Source of the DNA: Halomonas sp. UBA3074
GTDB taxonomy: Bacteria > Pseudomonadota > Gammaproteobacteria > Pseudomonadales > Halomonadaceae
Length of the DNA: 54,127 nt
Reading direction: 5' to 3'
Assembly: GCF_002366715.1 (NCBI RefSeq)
Contig: NZ_DFBS01000040.1
Coordinates: 1-54,127 of the forward strand
This document shows positions 1 to 7,984 of this stretch, piece by piece (the stretch's first letter is position 1; each line of letters starts with the position of its first letter). The position numbers were made by a program, and so were the translations under genes. Below the pieces are notes generated by a model. It ran no database searches, was not told the DNA's origin, and was given only the letters and a program-made list of their open reading frames with translations.

Positions 1-870
1 AGGTACTATGAGAAATCCAGGCTAACTCCAAAAGCCAGCTATTGTCGGTTACAAGTCGGTCAATGCTAGGGCTTACATGCCATTTGTGGTCTGGCCCAGG
101 CGAAATAAGGTGGTTATCCATCGCCCAATGCAGATTTGGTGTGAGGGCGAGGCCGTTGGTTGGGCGATCATCTTGGCTTACCGAAAAAGGGACGAGGTGG
201 GCAGCTTCGACGAGATAACGATAGTCGGGTGTAATGTAGCGGAGACGACTTGCCGCACACCGGTAGTCATAGGCTTCAAGTACTAGGGAGCGAAAGGCAG
301 CAGAGCGGGCCTGTAGCTGACGTACCTCTTTGACATTGCCGACCAGTTTTTCGGGATGCATTTCGTATTTGCTGCTGTCGAGCGCGTTTGTCAGATAGCG
401 GTGAATTTCCTGCGGTCGATAAAGCTCGTCATGAAGATAGTGGGTGACAAGGAGCGCGCAGGCGTCGTGAGCCTTCTGGCTACTCTGAAATATTTCAAAT
501 CTAGAAGTGCTTCAGTGAAAATCTCGCGGAGCGCGGCAATGGATTTTGGTTGACCTAATTTCGGTGCAAGTTTGGCAATACTTGTTGTAAAGAGTGGTTT
601 CCATAGGGGGCCGGACGGGCCTTTATCACTTTTGAGATGCCAAAGTGGAAGCTGGGGATTGGCTGACTGACGTTGCCCAGTAATGACTTCATAGAGATCG
701 AAGTAGCGAGCAATGAGTCTGTCATCAATAGCGACAGTCGGTGTTGTTATATGCCCGCTCTGGATTTCACAAATAATCGCCAACAAGAGGCAAGGCTTGT
801 TGGGAGCCAAACGGCCACGGCTGTGGCCCACTCTGAGAGTGTTTAGGCAACTTAGTGTTTCATCCATCAT
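1..870 (-). pseudogene. HNH endonuclease, frameshifted, 3' end outside window
   Basis: The frame starting at 870 encodes an N-terminal part with GRLAPNKPCLLLAI and LPLWHLKSDK, resembling the DNA-binding half of SBD/HNH restriction-like nucleases. It stops at 391 without an HNH motif. A second minus frame, open from about 511 to base 1, carries on with the sequence such proteins should have: CAASRLRYITPDYRYLVEAAH, then TNGLALTPNLHWAMDNHLI, an HNH_2-type nuclease core. The frames overlap between 391 and 511, and the change most likely falls near 490-511. The gene is therefore a frameshifted pseudogene, or the assembly has one indel there. A role against modified (for example phosphorothioated) DNA is a family-based guess only. 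Both plus-strand open frames inside it are shadows. Confidence 0.72.
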
Positions 871-1060
871 ATCGAGTCTCTAGCGGGGCATAACATTGCG
901 GTGAAGGTTAGCACGCCTTTCAGGTAAAACGGGGTGCTCAGTGTTGTAAGATGATTGGCCTTTACTGGTTATCTAACGCGGCAAGTTAGCGCTTCGTGTA
1001 ATCCTGTTTCGCTATTTTACGCTCTGTGTGGACATGCTTTTTGTGCAAAGGACAAGGCAA

Positions 1061-1969
1061 ATGACGGTGGATGAAGAAACACGCCCAGGACTGGGGATTG
1101 GATTGCGGATACTGTCAGGCGTCCTGTTTACCGGCATGCTGGTGTGTATTAAAGCCGTCAGTGACGAAGTGCCGGTAGGCCAGTCGATATTTTTTCGTTC
1201 ACTGTTTGCGCTGTTCCCGATCGTCATCTTTTTAATGATCCGCCGGGAGTTTCCCAGGGCGCTGGCTACCCGTCGGCCACTGGGCCATTTATTGCGCTCT
1301 GGGTTGGGCGCGGCGGCGATGTTCTTCTCGTTTTCTGCTGTGGCGTTCTTGCCGGTGGCTGAAGCGACGCTGTTGGCGCAGCTGGCGCCGGTGTTTATGG
1401 CGATAGGTGGCGTCCTGCTACTGAGTGAAAAGTTCTCGTTTTATCGCGCTGGCGCGGTGGTGCTGGCCCTGGCTGGGATGGCCGTGCTGGTGATTCCTGG
1501 GCTTAACGCAAGCGAAGGCGATGGGCGGCTGCTGGGGTATGTGCTGGGTACGCTGGGGGCGATTTTGACCGCCGGGGCACTGCTCACCGTCCGGCGCATC
1601 TCGCGCACCGAAACCGCTGGCTCTATCGCCTTCTACTTTATTGTGGTGGCAGCGCTAGCCGGGCTGGCGACGTTGCCACTGGGGTGGGCCACGCTGAGTG
1701 ACACCCAGTTTGCGCTTTTGGTGCTTTCGGGCCTGTTTGGTGGGGCGGGGCATATCGCCATGACGCTGGCGTTTCGCTACGCCGAAGTCTCGCGGCTGGC
1801 TCCCTTTGAGTATGTGGCGCTCGTCTGGCCTGTGGTTGCCGATTGGGTGCTGTTTGGTATACCGGTCTCCAGCGGCTTCCTGCTGGCGCTACCGCTGATG
1901 TTAAGCGGGGTAGCGCTAGCGGCGATGGAGGGGCGGCGGCTTAAGCTCAGGGCTAGGAGTAATGGCTAG
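1061..1969 (+). CDS. DMT-family (EamA) transporter
   Basis: This 302-residue, very hydrophobic protein has about ten predicted membrane segments, arranged as two EamA repeats. The first repeat shows the typical VAEATLLAQLAPVFMAIGG stretch and the second AEVSRLAPFEYVALVW. Such inner-membrane proteins export small metabolites or amino acids; the substrate cannot be read from the sequence. The open frame begins with a GTG at 1028, but the ATG at 1061 is preferred because AAGGACAAGG lies just before it and the hydrophobic region begins soon after. Its stop overlaps the convergent ABC ATPase gene by four bases. The upstream 190 bases hold no gene. Confidence 0.85.
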   Translation: MTVDEETRPGLGIGLRILSGVLFTGMLVCIKAVSDEVPVGQSIFFRSLFALFPIVIFLMIRREFPRALATRRPLGHLLRSGLGAAAMFFSFSAVAFLPVAEATLLAQLAPVFMAIGGVLLLSEKFSFYRAGAVVLALAGMAVLVIPGLNASEGDGRLLGYVLGTLGAILTAGALLTVRRISRTETAGSIAFYFIVVAALAGLATLPLGWATLSDTQFALLVLSGLFGGAGHIAMTLAFRYAEVSRLAPFEYVALVWPVVADWVLFGIPVSSGFLLALPLMLSGVALAAMEGRRLKLRARSNG

Positions 1970-2715
1970 ATAGCCGCTTCGACAATGAGCTGCGGCTGGC
2001 CTTTCGAGCAGGGCTCTATTCGTGCTGCTACTTGGTAAACCTGACGCAAAAGCGCTGGGGTAATCACCTCAGCGGTGGGGCCGCAGGCAATCAAGCGGCC
2101 ATTTTCGAGCAGCATGGCGGCATCTGCGAAGCGTAGTGCGTGCCCCAGGTCGTGGAGCGCCACTAGAATCAGCATCTGGCGCTCATCGGCTAACCGGCGC
2201 AGCACCGTCAACAGGCTGATCTGGCGGTTTAAGTCGAGTGCCGAAGTGGGCTCGTCCAGCATCAGAATCTCGGGCTCTAGCGCCAGGGCTTGGGCCGCGC
2301 TAACCAACTGGCGCTGCCCGCCGCTCAGGTCGCCAATGTCACGCTCGCCAAGGGCGGTAATCGAGAGTTCCGCTAGCGCGCGATCGACCTGCGCTAAATC
2401 CTCAGCCTGCACTTTTAGACCGCGCCCCTGCATGCGCGCCAAAAGCACCGATTCATACACCGTCAGTACTGCCTTGGCACCGGTGTCCTGAGGCATGTAG
2501 CCCACGGGGCGCTCGGCACGGGTGCCGCTGATAATCACCTCGCCTTCGCCTTTCAATAGGCCTAGTACGCGGCGGAAAAGCGTCGATTTGCCCGCCGCAT
2601 TGGGCCCTAGCAGGGCGATGACTTGCCCACCTTGAAAGCAGGGTGTGGTGATCTCTTCGAGAATAGGGCGACGCCCGTAGCAAGCGGATACACGGTTCAG
2701 TTGTAGGGTTACCAT
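1966..2715 (-). CDS. Iron-siderophore-type ABC transporter ATP-binding protein
   Basis: Cytoplasmic ATPase of a FecE/FhuC-like importer, 249 residues. Visible motifs are Walker A GPNAAGKST, signature LSGGQRQLV, Walker B ILMLDEPTSALD and the switch histidine in LVALHDLGHALR. It would power the permease encoded immediately upstream; the ATG overlaps that gene's stop by seven bases, which points to translational coupling. Ferric siderophore, heme or cobalamin importers share this fold. The iron assignment is inferred from the partner proteins and the DUF2218 neighbour. Confidence 0.9.
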   Translation of the reverse strand: MVTLQLNRVSACYGRRPILEEITTPCFQGGQVIALLGPNAAGKSTLFRRVLGLLKGEGEVIISGTRAERPVGYMPQDTGAKAVLTVYESVLLARMQGRGLKVQAEDLAQVDRALAELSITALGERDIGDLSGGQRQLVSAAQALALEPEILMLDEPTSALDLNRQISLLTVLRRLADERQMLILVALHDLGHALRFADAAMLLENGRLIACGPTAEVITPALLRQVYQVAARIEPCSKGQPQLIVEAAI

Positions 2716-3794
2716 GAGGCCTTCTTGTGGTTAAGCACTAGAAATAAGAAGAAGGGAATGCCCACTAGCGAGGTAATGATGCCAATGGGGATAATGGTGC
2801 CAGGGATGATGACCTTGGAGATGACCGAGCCAACGGAGAGAATCAGCGCGCCGCACAGGGCTGAGCCAGGCAAGAAGAAGCGCTGATCTTCGCCCAATAA
2901 AATCCGCGCGATATGCGGCCCCACCAAGCCAATGAACCCAATGGTGCCCACGAACGCCACCGCAATGGCGGCAAGCAGTGAGACCAGCACCAGCACTTCC
3001 AAACGCAGCGCGCGGGGATTGACGCCCATGCTCTCGGCTTTGGCGTCGCCCAGGCGCATGGCGGTCAGTGCCCAGCCATGCCGGGCAAGCAGCGGCATGG
3101 ATAAGGCAAGAATGCTAAGGGCGATCCAGAACTTGGGCCAGGTGGCTTTGGTTAAACTGCCCATGGTCCAAAATACCACCGCGGAGACCGCCTCCTGGCT
3201 GGCAAAGAACTGAATCAGCGCCATCAGCGAGTTGAAGATAAACACCATGGCGATGCCGAGCAGCACAATGGTCTCTACCGTCACGCCGCGCTTAAGGCTC
3301 AAGGCATGGATTAAAAACGCGGTAAACATGGCCATCACAAAGGCGTTGATGGGCACCACAAACTCAATGGCGGCAGGCACCAGCGCAACACCGAAGGCGA
3401 GACCCAGTGCGGCACCAAAACTGGCCCCGGCGGAAATCCCTAAGGTAAACGGGCTGGCGAGTGGGTTGCTCAGAATGGTTTGCATCTGTGCCCCAGCCAC
3501 CGAAAGACTGGCGCCCACCACGAGTGCCATGAGTGCCACCGGCATGCGGATTTCCCACAAAATCACCCGGGCCTGCTGGCTGACGCTGTCTGGCGACAGC
3601 AGTGCCGCGACTACTTCGCTCAGGCTATAGCGGGCAGGCCCCAATGCCAGATCGACGCAGAGGCTAAAAAGCAGTGCCAGCACCAGTGCCGCCAGTATCA
3701 TTTGGCGGCGGCACACCTGGCGATGGTAGAAGGCGCGACCTTGTGAAAGGCGTTCTGTTGCCGCCGTTTCCGTCATCCTCGTTTCAGTCGTCAT
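2709..3794 (-). CDS. FecCD-family ABC transporter permease
   Basis: Inner-membrane permease of 361 residues with the FecCD pattern: GAQMQTILSNPLASPFTLGI near residue 100, then several hydrophobic helices, FVGTIGFIGLVGPHIAR for ATPase coupling, and a C-terminal hydrophobic segment. The open frame extends upstream to 3884, but those extra codons lie inside the binding-protein gene. The ATG at 3794 (11-base overlap with that gene's stop) is taken as start; an ATG at 3776 is possible. Only one permease gene is present, so a homodimer is expected. Confidence 0.9.
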   Translation of the reverse strand: MTTETRMTETAATERLSQGRAFYHRQVCRRQMILAALVLALLFSLCVDLALGPARYSLSEVVAALLSPDSVSQQARVILWEIRMPVALMALVVGASLSVAGAQMQTILSNPLASPFTLGISAGASFGAALGLAFGVALVPAAIEFVVPINAFVMAMFTAFLIHALSLKRGVTVETIVLLGIAMVFIFNSLMALIQFFASQEAVSAVVFWTMGSLTKATWPKFWIALSILALSMPLLARHGWALTAMRLGDAKAESMGVNPRALRLEVLVLVSLLAAIAVAFVGTIGFIGLVGPHIARILLGEDQRFFLPGSALCGALILSVGSVISKVIIPGTIIPIGIITSLVGIPFFLFLVLNHKKASW

Positions 3795-4944
3795 GCAGCG
3801 AGATCCAATAGCCGGGTTCATAGTCGATAGGTAAGAAGCGCTCGTGCAGTGCTTCCATCGTGGCGTTGGGATCCAGGTCTTCAAATAGCTCGGGGTGGAG
3901 CCACTTGGCTAGCTGTTGCACGGCCACAAAGTAGTAGGGGCTATTGTAAAACTGGTGCCAAATGGCGTGGAAGTTGCCAGACTCTACCGCCTTGATACCG
4001 GTCATGGCGGTGCGCTCGGTCAGTGCCTCAAGCTTAGCGCGCGCGTTTTGCATATCTGACCCCGGCCCCACGCCGACCCAGTTGCCGCCCGGCACGTAGG
4101 CGTCCCAGTTGCCACCGGTCACAACCACATGATCAGGATTGGCAGCAATAATCTGCTCGGGGTTCAAGTTGCCAAAACTATTCGGAATGATGCCCTCGGC
4201 AATATTGCTACCGCCCGCCAGGGTGACGTAGTCGCCAAAGTTGGCAGGCCCAAAGCTCATGCAGCACTCGTCAGAGTAGCCGCCGGCCCGGTCAATAAAC
4301 ACGCTGGGGCGCTCCGGGTTGGCCTCGGCGATCACATCGGTTACCCGTGCCAGTTCGGATTCGGCGAAGTCGATAAAGGCTTCGGCTTTCTCTTCGTCGC
4401 CCATGATTTGGCCGATAATGCGCATGGAAGGAATCGTGTGCGCAATCGGATCTTCACGGAAATCGACATAAACAATGGGGATGCCAAGCTGCGCTAATTT
4501 TTCGTCGTAGGCAGCGTCCTCGGTGGCGGCTTTAGCCTCGATGTTCATCAGCACCACATCAGGATTAAGCGAGGCGGCTTGTTCTACGTCAAAAGTGCCG
4601 TCTTTAAAGCCGCCAAAGGTGGGGATCGCCTCAATCTCTGGGAAGCGCTCTAGATAGCGGGCATAGTTGTCAGGGTCTGCCTGAGCAAAGTCTTCGCGCC
4701 AACCCACCACATGGGCAAACGGGTCTTGCGGTTCGAGCAGGCCTAACAGATAAATTTGTCGCCCTTCGCCTAATATAACTCGCTCAGCGGGAGCATCCAG
4801 AGTGACTTGGTGGCCAGTCACATCGGTGATGGTAATGCCATCCGCAACGGCCGTGGCGGCGGAAACGCCAAAGGCCGCAAGCGTGCCAAGCAAGAGCGTA
4901 GAATATTTCTTAACACGGTGATTTAAATGTTGAGAGGCGCGCAT
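3784..4944 (-). CDS. Periplasmic iron-siderophore-type substrate-binding protein
   Basis: 386 residues with an N-terminal signal sequence (basic residues, then a hydrophobic run ending near AATAVADG). The mature part opens with ITITDVTGHQVTLDAPAERVI, the usual start of the TroA/FepB-like periplasmic binding fold (PF01497). It should deliver ferric siderophore or a related chelate to the permease and ATPase encoded downstream. An adjacent cysteine pair in GYSDECCMSFGPANFG may be structural or metal-related. I saw no convincing Fur box in the 230 bases upstream, so iron regulation is not shown. Confidence 0.87.
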   Translation of the reverse strand: MRASQHLNHRVKKYSTLLLGTLAAFGVSAATAVADGITITDVTGHQVTLDAPAERVILGEGRQIYLLGLLEPQDPFAHVVGWREDFAQADPDNYARYLERFPEIEAIPTFGGFKDGTFDVEQAASLNPDVVLMNIEAKAATEDAAYDEKLAQLGIPIVYVDFREDPIAHTIPSMRIIGQIMGDEEKAEAFIDFAESELARVTDVIAEANPERPSVFIDRAGGYSDECCMSFGPANFGDYVTLAGGSNIAEGIIPNSFGNLNPEQIIAANPDHVVVTGGNWDAYVPGGNWVGVGPGSDMQNARAKLEALTERTAMTGIKAVESGNFHAIWHQFYNSPYYFVAVQQLAKWLHPELFEDLDPNATMEALHERFLPIDYEPGYWISLHDD

Positions 4945-5174
4945 TTTTCACTCGTAGATCGGTATGGGGTCGGAGCAGGTGAGTCATACTAGTGCCGCCT
5001 GCCGGGATGATAGTATGTAGTTGCGCCTGTTATTGTATCTTATTAGCGTTTAAAAAGGGCGCCTGTAAAAAGCAGCGATGAGCCGTCATTCGCCTGTTTG
5101 CGCTTTCAATTTTAATCGACAATGCTAGTAGACCTCATTAAGTAACCAGGCACTTGCCTTGTGGAGACGCCACT

Positions 5175-5456
5175 ATGCCCTTATCCCGCGCTGAAATTGC
5201 GACACCGTCTGCTGAGCGTTTGATCAATCGCCTTTGTAAGCACTGGGCGCATAAGTTGGAAGTAGAGCACAGCGACCAGCAGGGCAAAATCGCGTTTGCG
5301 ACCGGTACCTGCTTAATGCTCGCTGAGCCCGATAAATTGGTGGTCGCTATCGAAACCCTGGAAGAGGAGCATCTGGATGAGCTTGAAGGCGTGGTGGAGC
5401 GTCATTTGATGCGCATGGCGGGCGATGAAGAGCTGGCGATTGTGTGGGAAAACTAG
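5175..5456 (+). CDS. DUF2218 family protein
   Basis: A 93-residue soluble protein with the DUF2218 pattern: a conserved LCKHWAHKLEVEH segment, a central FATGTCLML strand and a C-terminal ERHLMRMAGDEELAIVW helix-strand. The biochemical role is unknown. In other bacteria these genes often sit beside siderophore uptake genes, and here it is divergent from a complete siderophore-type ABC importer. The ATG at 5175 is preferred over the upstream TTG at 5154 because GGAGA sits seven bases before it and family alignment begins there. Confidence 0.8.
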   Translation: MPLSRAEIATPSAERLINRLCKHWAHKLEVEHSDQQGKIAFATGTCLMLAEPDKLVVAIETLEEEHLDELEGVVERHLMRMAGDEELAIVWEN

Positions 5457-5517
5457 CGGCGGAGCGCTAAACCACACATTTGGCGCATAAGCCGTGCGTC
5501 GAATGCGTGGGTGCATC

Positions 5518-5526
5518 TGTTATAAT
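5518..5526 (+). promoter_or_regulatory. Candidate dapB promoter (extended -10)
   Basis: TGTTATAAT is a perfect extended -10 element 58 bases before the dapB start. The matching -35 region at about 5498-5503 (GTCGAA) is poor, as is common for extended -10 promoters. Confidence 0.5.
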
Positions 5527-5583
5527 CGCGGCCATTTTTAAAACATACATTTTCGCACCGAAACGCAGAGCGCAGGAGAGAGC

Positions 5584-6390
5584 ATGACCCGAATTGCCAT
5601 AGTAGGCGTGGCTGGCCGCATGGGCCGTACGTTGGTAAATGCTGTCGAGCAGGAGGCTGAAGCCACTCTGGCTGGCGGTATTCTGGAGCCAGGCAGCTCT
5701 TTAGTGGGGGCTGACATTGGTGAGCTAGCCGGCGTGGGCAAGCGCGGCGTCGTTGCGGTCGATTCGCTTCAAGCAATTGTCGATGATTTTGATGTGCTGA
5801 TCGACTTCACGGCTCCTCAGGTCACGCTGGGTAATTTGGCGTTCTGCGCCGAGCACGGCAAACGGATCGTGATTGGCACCACCGGTATGAGCGATGATGA
5901 GCTGGCGCAGCTCGACAGCTATCGCGATAAAGTCGCTATGGTGTTTGCCCCCAATATGAGCGTCGGTGTGAATCTAACGCTGAAGTTGCTCGAAACCGCT
6001 GCTAAGGCGCTGGGCGATGAAGGTTACGATATCGAAGTCATCGAGTCGCATCACCGCCACAAAGTCGATTCGCCTTCCGGTACTGCCATCAAAATGGGCG
6101 AAGTGATCGCCGACAGCCTGGGGCGCACCCTGAAAGAGCACGGCGTGTTCGAGCGGGTAGGACAGTGCGGCCCGCGCAGCGATAAAGAGATCGGCTTTGC
6201 CACCGTGCGCGCGGGCGATATCGTGGGCGAGCACACGGTGATGTTTGCCACCGAAGGCGAACGCATCGAAATTACCCACAAAGCCTCCAGTCGGATGACC
6301 TTTGCCAAAGGCGCGGTCCGCGCGGCCCGCTGGGTCGCTGGCAAAGAGAGCGGCCGTTACGATATGCAGGATGTGCTGGGGCTGGATTAA
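5584..6390 (+). CDS. dapB: 4-hydroxy-tetrahydrodipicolinate reductase
   Basis: Cytoplasmic NAD(P)H-dependent reductase of lysine and diaminopimelate synthesis, 268 residues as in E. coli. The N-terminal Rossmann motif is VGVAGRMGRTL. The catalytic segment ESHHRHKVDSPSGTAIKMG carries the conserved His and Lys, and FAPNMSVGVNL forms the hinge. SD GGAGAG lies just before the ATG. It stands upstream of carAB, an order also found in Pseudomonas, separated by a long structured leader. Confidence 0.97.
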   Translation: MTRIAIVGVAGRMGRTLVNAVEQEAEATLAGGILEPGSSLVGADIGELAGVGKRGVVAVDSLQAIVDDFDVLIDFTAPQVTLGNLAFCAEHGKRIVIGTTGMSDDELAQLDSYRDKVAMVFAPNMSVGVNLTLKLLETAAKALGDEGYDIEVIESHHRHKVDSPSGTAIKMGEVIADSLGRTLKEHGVFERVGQCGPRSDKEIGFATVRAGDIVGEHTVMFATEGERIEITHKASSRMTFAKGAVRAARWVAGKESGRYDMQDVLGLD

Positions 6391-6757
6391 GAAAACACTA
6401 ATGTCTGCGGGTGCTACGATTAAGGGGTAGTCCTAGGCCAATAATTCCTGTAACATTTCAAAAATTTTGGCCGGGTGGCTTAGAAGCTCTGACTGACAGA
6501 TCTTAGACGGCGCGCTTGTTGCGTTGGCCAGCCCAAAGCCTGCCCCGAGCCCGCTGGCCAATTTTAGGTTGTGCCAGCGGCTCAGGAGGCATCGAACAAC
6601 AAGCGGGATGAAACCGATTCTTTTTTTATCGGCTTCGTCCCGCTTTTTTACGACCTCATTATTGATAACGAATCGTTGGATGATGAGGCCGTGGATTCAT
6701 GAAGAATTTGCTGAGCCTGCGCCCTACAGGCTCCCACCAGCATGGGAGGATCTTGTT
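6391..6757 (+). promoter_or_regulatory. carAB leader region with competing hairpins
   Basis: This 367-base stretch has no independent gene. It holds two hairpins that cannot form together: TTGGCCAG (6524-6531) with CTGGCCAA (6554-6561), or CCGCTGGC (6551-6558) with GCCAGCGG (6573-6580). An AGGAGG at 6584-6589 has no ATG, GTG or TTG at normal distance. A strong terminator follows at 6602-6649, and then about 110 bases lead to the carA start. The frame of carA stays open through the whole terminator, with an ATG at 6608 inside its left arm. The layout suggests transcription attenuation of carAB, probably by pyrimidine or arginine supply; that is inference. No clear promoter was found. Confidence 0.5.
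6602..6649 (+). terminator. Intrinsic terminator in carAB leader
   Basis: Arms 6602-6618 and 6628-6644 pair over 17 positions with one G-T wobble and one A-C mismatch. The nine-base loop is almost all T, and a T run follows. It lies between dapB and carA on the coding strand, so it either ends dapB transcripts or attenuates carAB. Confidence 0.8.
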
Positions 6758-7918
6758 TTGAATAACCCCGCATTGAGCAAACCCGCAATATTGGCCTTGG
6801 AAGATGGCAGCGTGTTCCACGGTATCGCTATTGGCGCGGAGGGAGTAACAAGCGGTGAGGTGGTGTTCAATACGGCCATGACCGGCTACCAAGAAATCCT
6901 GACTGACCCCTCCTATACCCGCCAAATCGTTACCCTCACTTACCCCCATATCGGCAACACCGGCATTAACCCTGAAGACATCGAGTCCGCCTCGATTGCA
7001 GCGGCAGGCCTGGTGATTCGCGATTTGCCGCTCATGGCCAGTAGCTTCCGCTCACGGCAGTCGCTGTCGGATTACCTGCAGAGCCAGAACGTGCTAGGTA
7101 TTGCCGATATCGATACCCGCCGCCTGACGCGTATTTTGCGTGATAAAGGTGCCCAAAATGGCGCCATTTTGGCAGGGGCCGAGGCTGAGGGCGATGACGC
7201 CGTTGAGCGCGCGCTGGAAGCCGCCAAGGCATTCCCAGGGTTGAAGGGGATGGATTTGGCGAAAGAGGTTTCCTGCAAAGAAGCCTACGAGTGGACGGAA
7301 GGCGAGTGGACCTTGGGTGAAGGCTACGCGGATGCCACGCAGCGCGAACGCCCTTACCACGTGGTGGCCTATGACTACGGGGTGAAATTCAATATTCTGC
7401 GCATGCTGGCCGCGCGTGGCTGCCGCCTGACTGTCGTGCCCGCGCAAACGCCTGCCGCCGAGGTGCTGGCGATGAAACCCGATGGCGTTTTCCTGGCCAA
7501 TGGCCCGGGTGACCCAGCGCCCTGTGATTATGCGATCGAAGCGATACAGGAGGTGCTAAAAACCGACACGCCGGTGTTTGGTATCTGCCTGGGTCACCAG
7601 TTGCTGGCGCTCGCCGCCGGTGCGAAGACGGTGAAGATGGGCCACGGCCACCACGGTGCTAACCATCCGGTGCAGGATGTAGACACGGGCACGGTAATGA
7701 TCACCAGCCAGAACCACGGCTTTGCGGCGGATGAAGCGACCCTGCCTGCCAACGTGCGCGCCACGCACCGCTCGCTGTTCGATGGCACCTTGCAAGGCAT
7801 CGAGCTTACCGATCGACCGGCATTTAGCTTTCAAGGCCACCCAGAAGCGAGCCCTGGCCCGCGCGATGTGGCGCCGCTGTTTGATCGCTTCGTGGCCATG
7901 ATGCAGGCGCGCCGCTAA
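6758..7918 (+). CDS. carA: Carbamoyl-phosphate synthase small (glutaminase) subunit
   Basis: Glutamine amidotransferase subunit that releases ammonia for CarB, feeding both pyrimidine and arginine synthesis. The C-terminal class I amidotransferase domain shows the nucleophile in FGICLGHQLLAL and the His/Glu pair in FQGHPEASPGP. The N-terminal part has the CarA signature ALEDGSVFHG and EVVFNTAMTGYQEILTDPSY. The open frame runs upstream to 6524, but a TTG at 6758 preceded by GGGAGG (spacing about 8) gives 386 residues, close to the E. coli length. carB follows after 66 bases. Confidence 0.95.
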   Translation: MNNPALSKPAILALEDGSVFHGIAIGAEGVTSGEVVFNTAMTGYQEILTDPSYTRQIVTLTYPHIGNTGINPEDIESASIAAAGLVIRDLPLMASSFRSRQSLSDYLQSQNVLGIADIDTRRLTRILRDKGAQNGAILAGAEAEGDDAVERALEAAKAFPGLKGMDLAKEVSCKEAYEWTEGEWTLGEGYADATQRERPYHVVAYDYGVKFNILRMLAARGCRLTVVPAQTPAAEVLAMKPDGVFLANGPGDPAPCDYAIEAIQEVLKTDTPVFGICLGHQLLALAAGAKTVKMGHGHHGANHPVQDVDTGTVMITSQNHGFAADEATLPANVRATHRSLFDGTLQGIELTDRPAFSFQGHPEASPGPRDVAPLFDRFVAMMQARR

Positions 7919-7984
7919 CGCGTCCTCGTATCACCGTATCGTCGTCTTTTGTCGCTCATCGTCACCAATTTTGCGGGAACCGTT

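Noticed and set aside
77..286. Plus-strand small ORFs at 77-286 and 356-553
   Set aside because: They lie opposite the HNH_2 part of the endonuclease, whose minus frame gives a clear domain.
4945..5174. Fur box between the binding-protein gene and the DUF2218 gene
   Set aside because: AT-rich stretches such as ATAAGATACAATAAC are present but no 19-base Fur-like inverted repeat could be found.
6584..6608. Leader peptide starting at ATG 6608 after AGGAGG
   Set aside because: The SD-to-ATG distance is 18 bases and the frame has no stop before carA, so a separate leader peptide is not supported.
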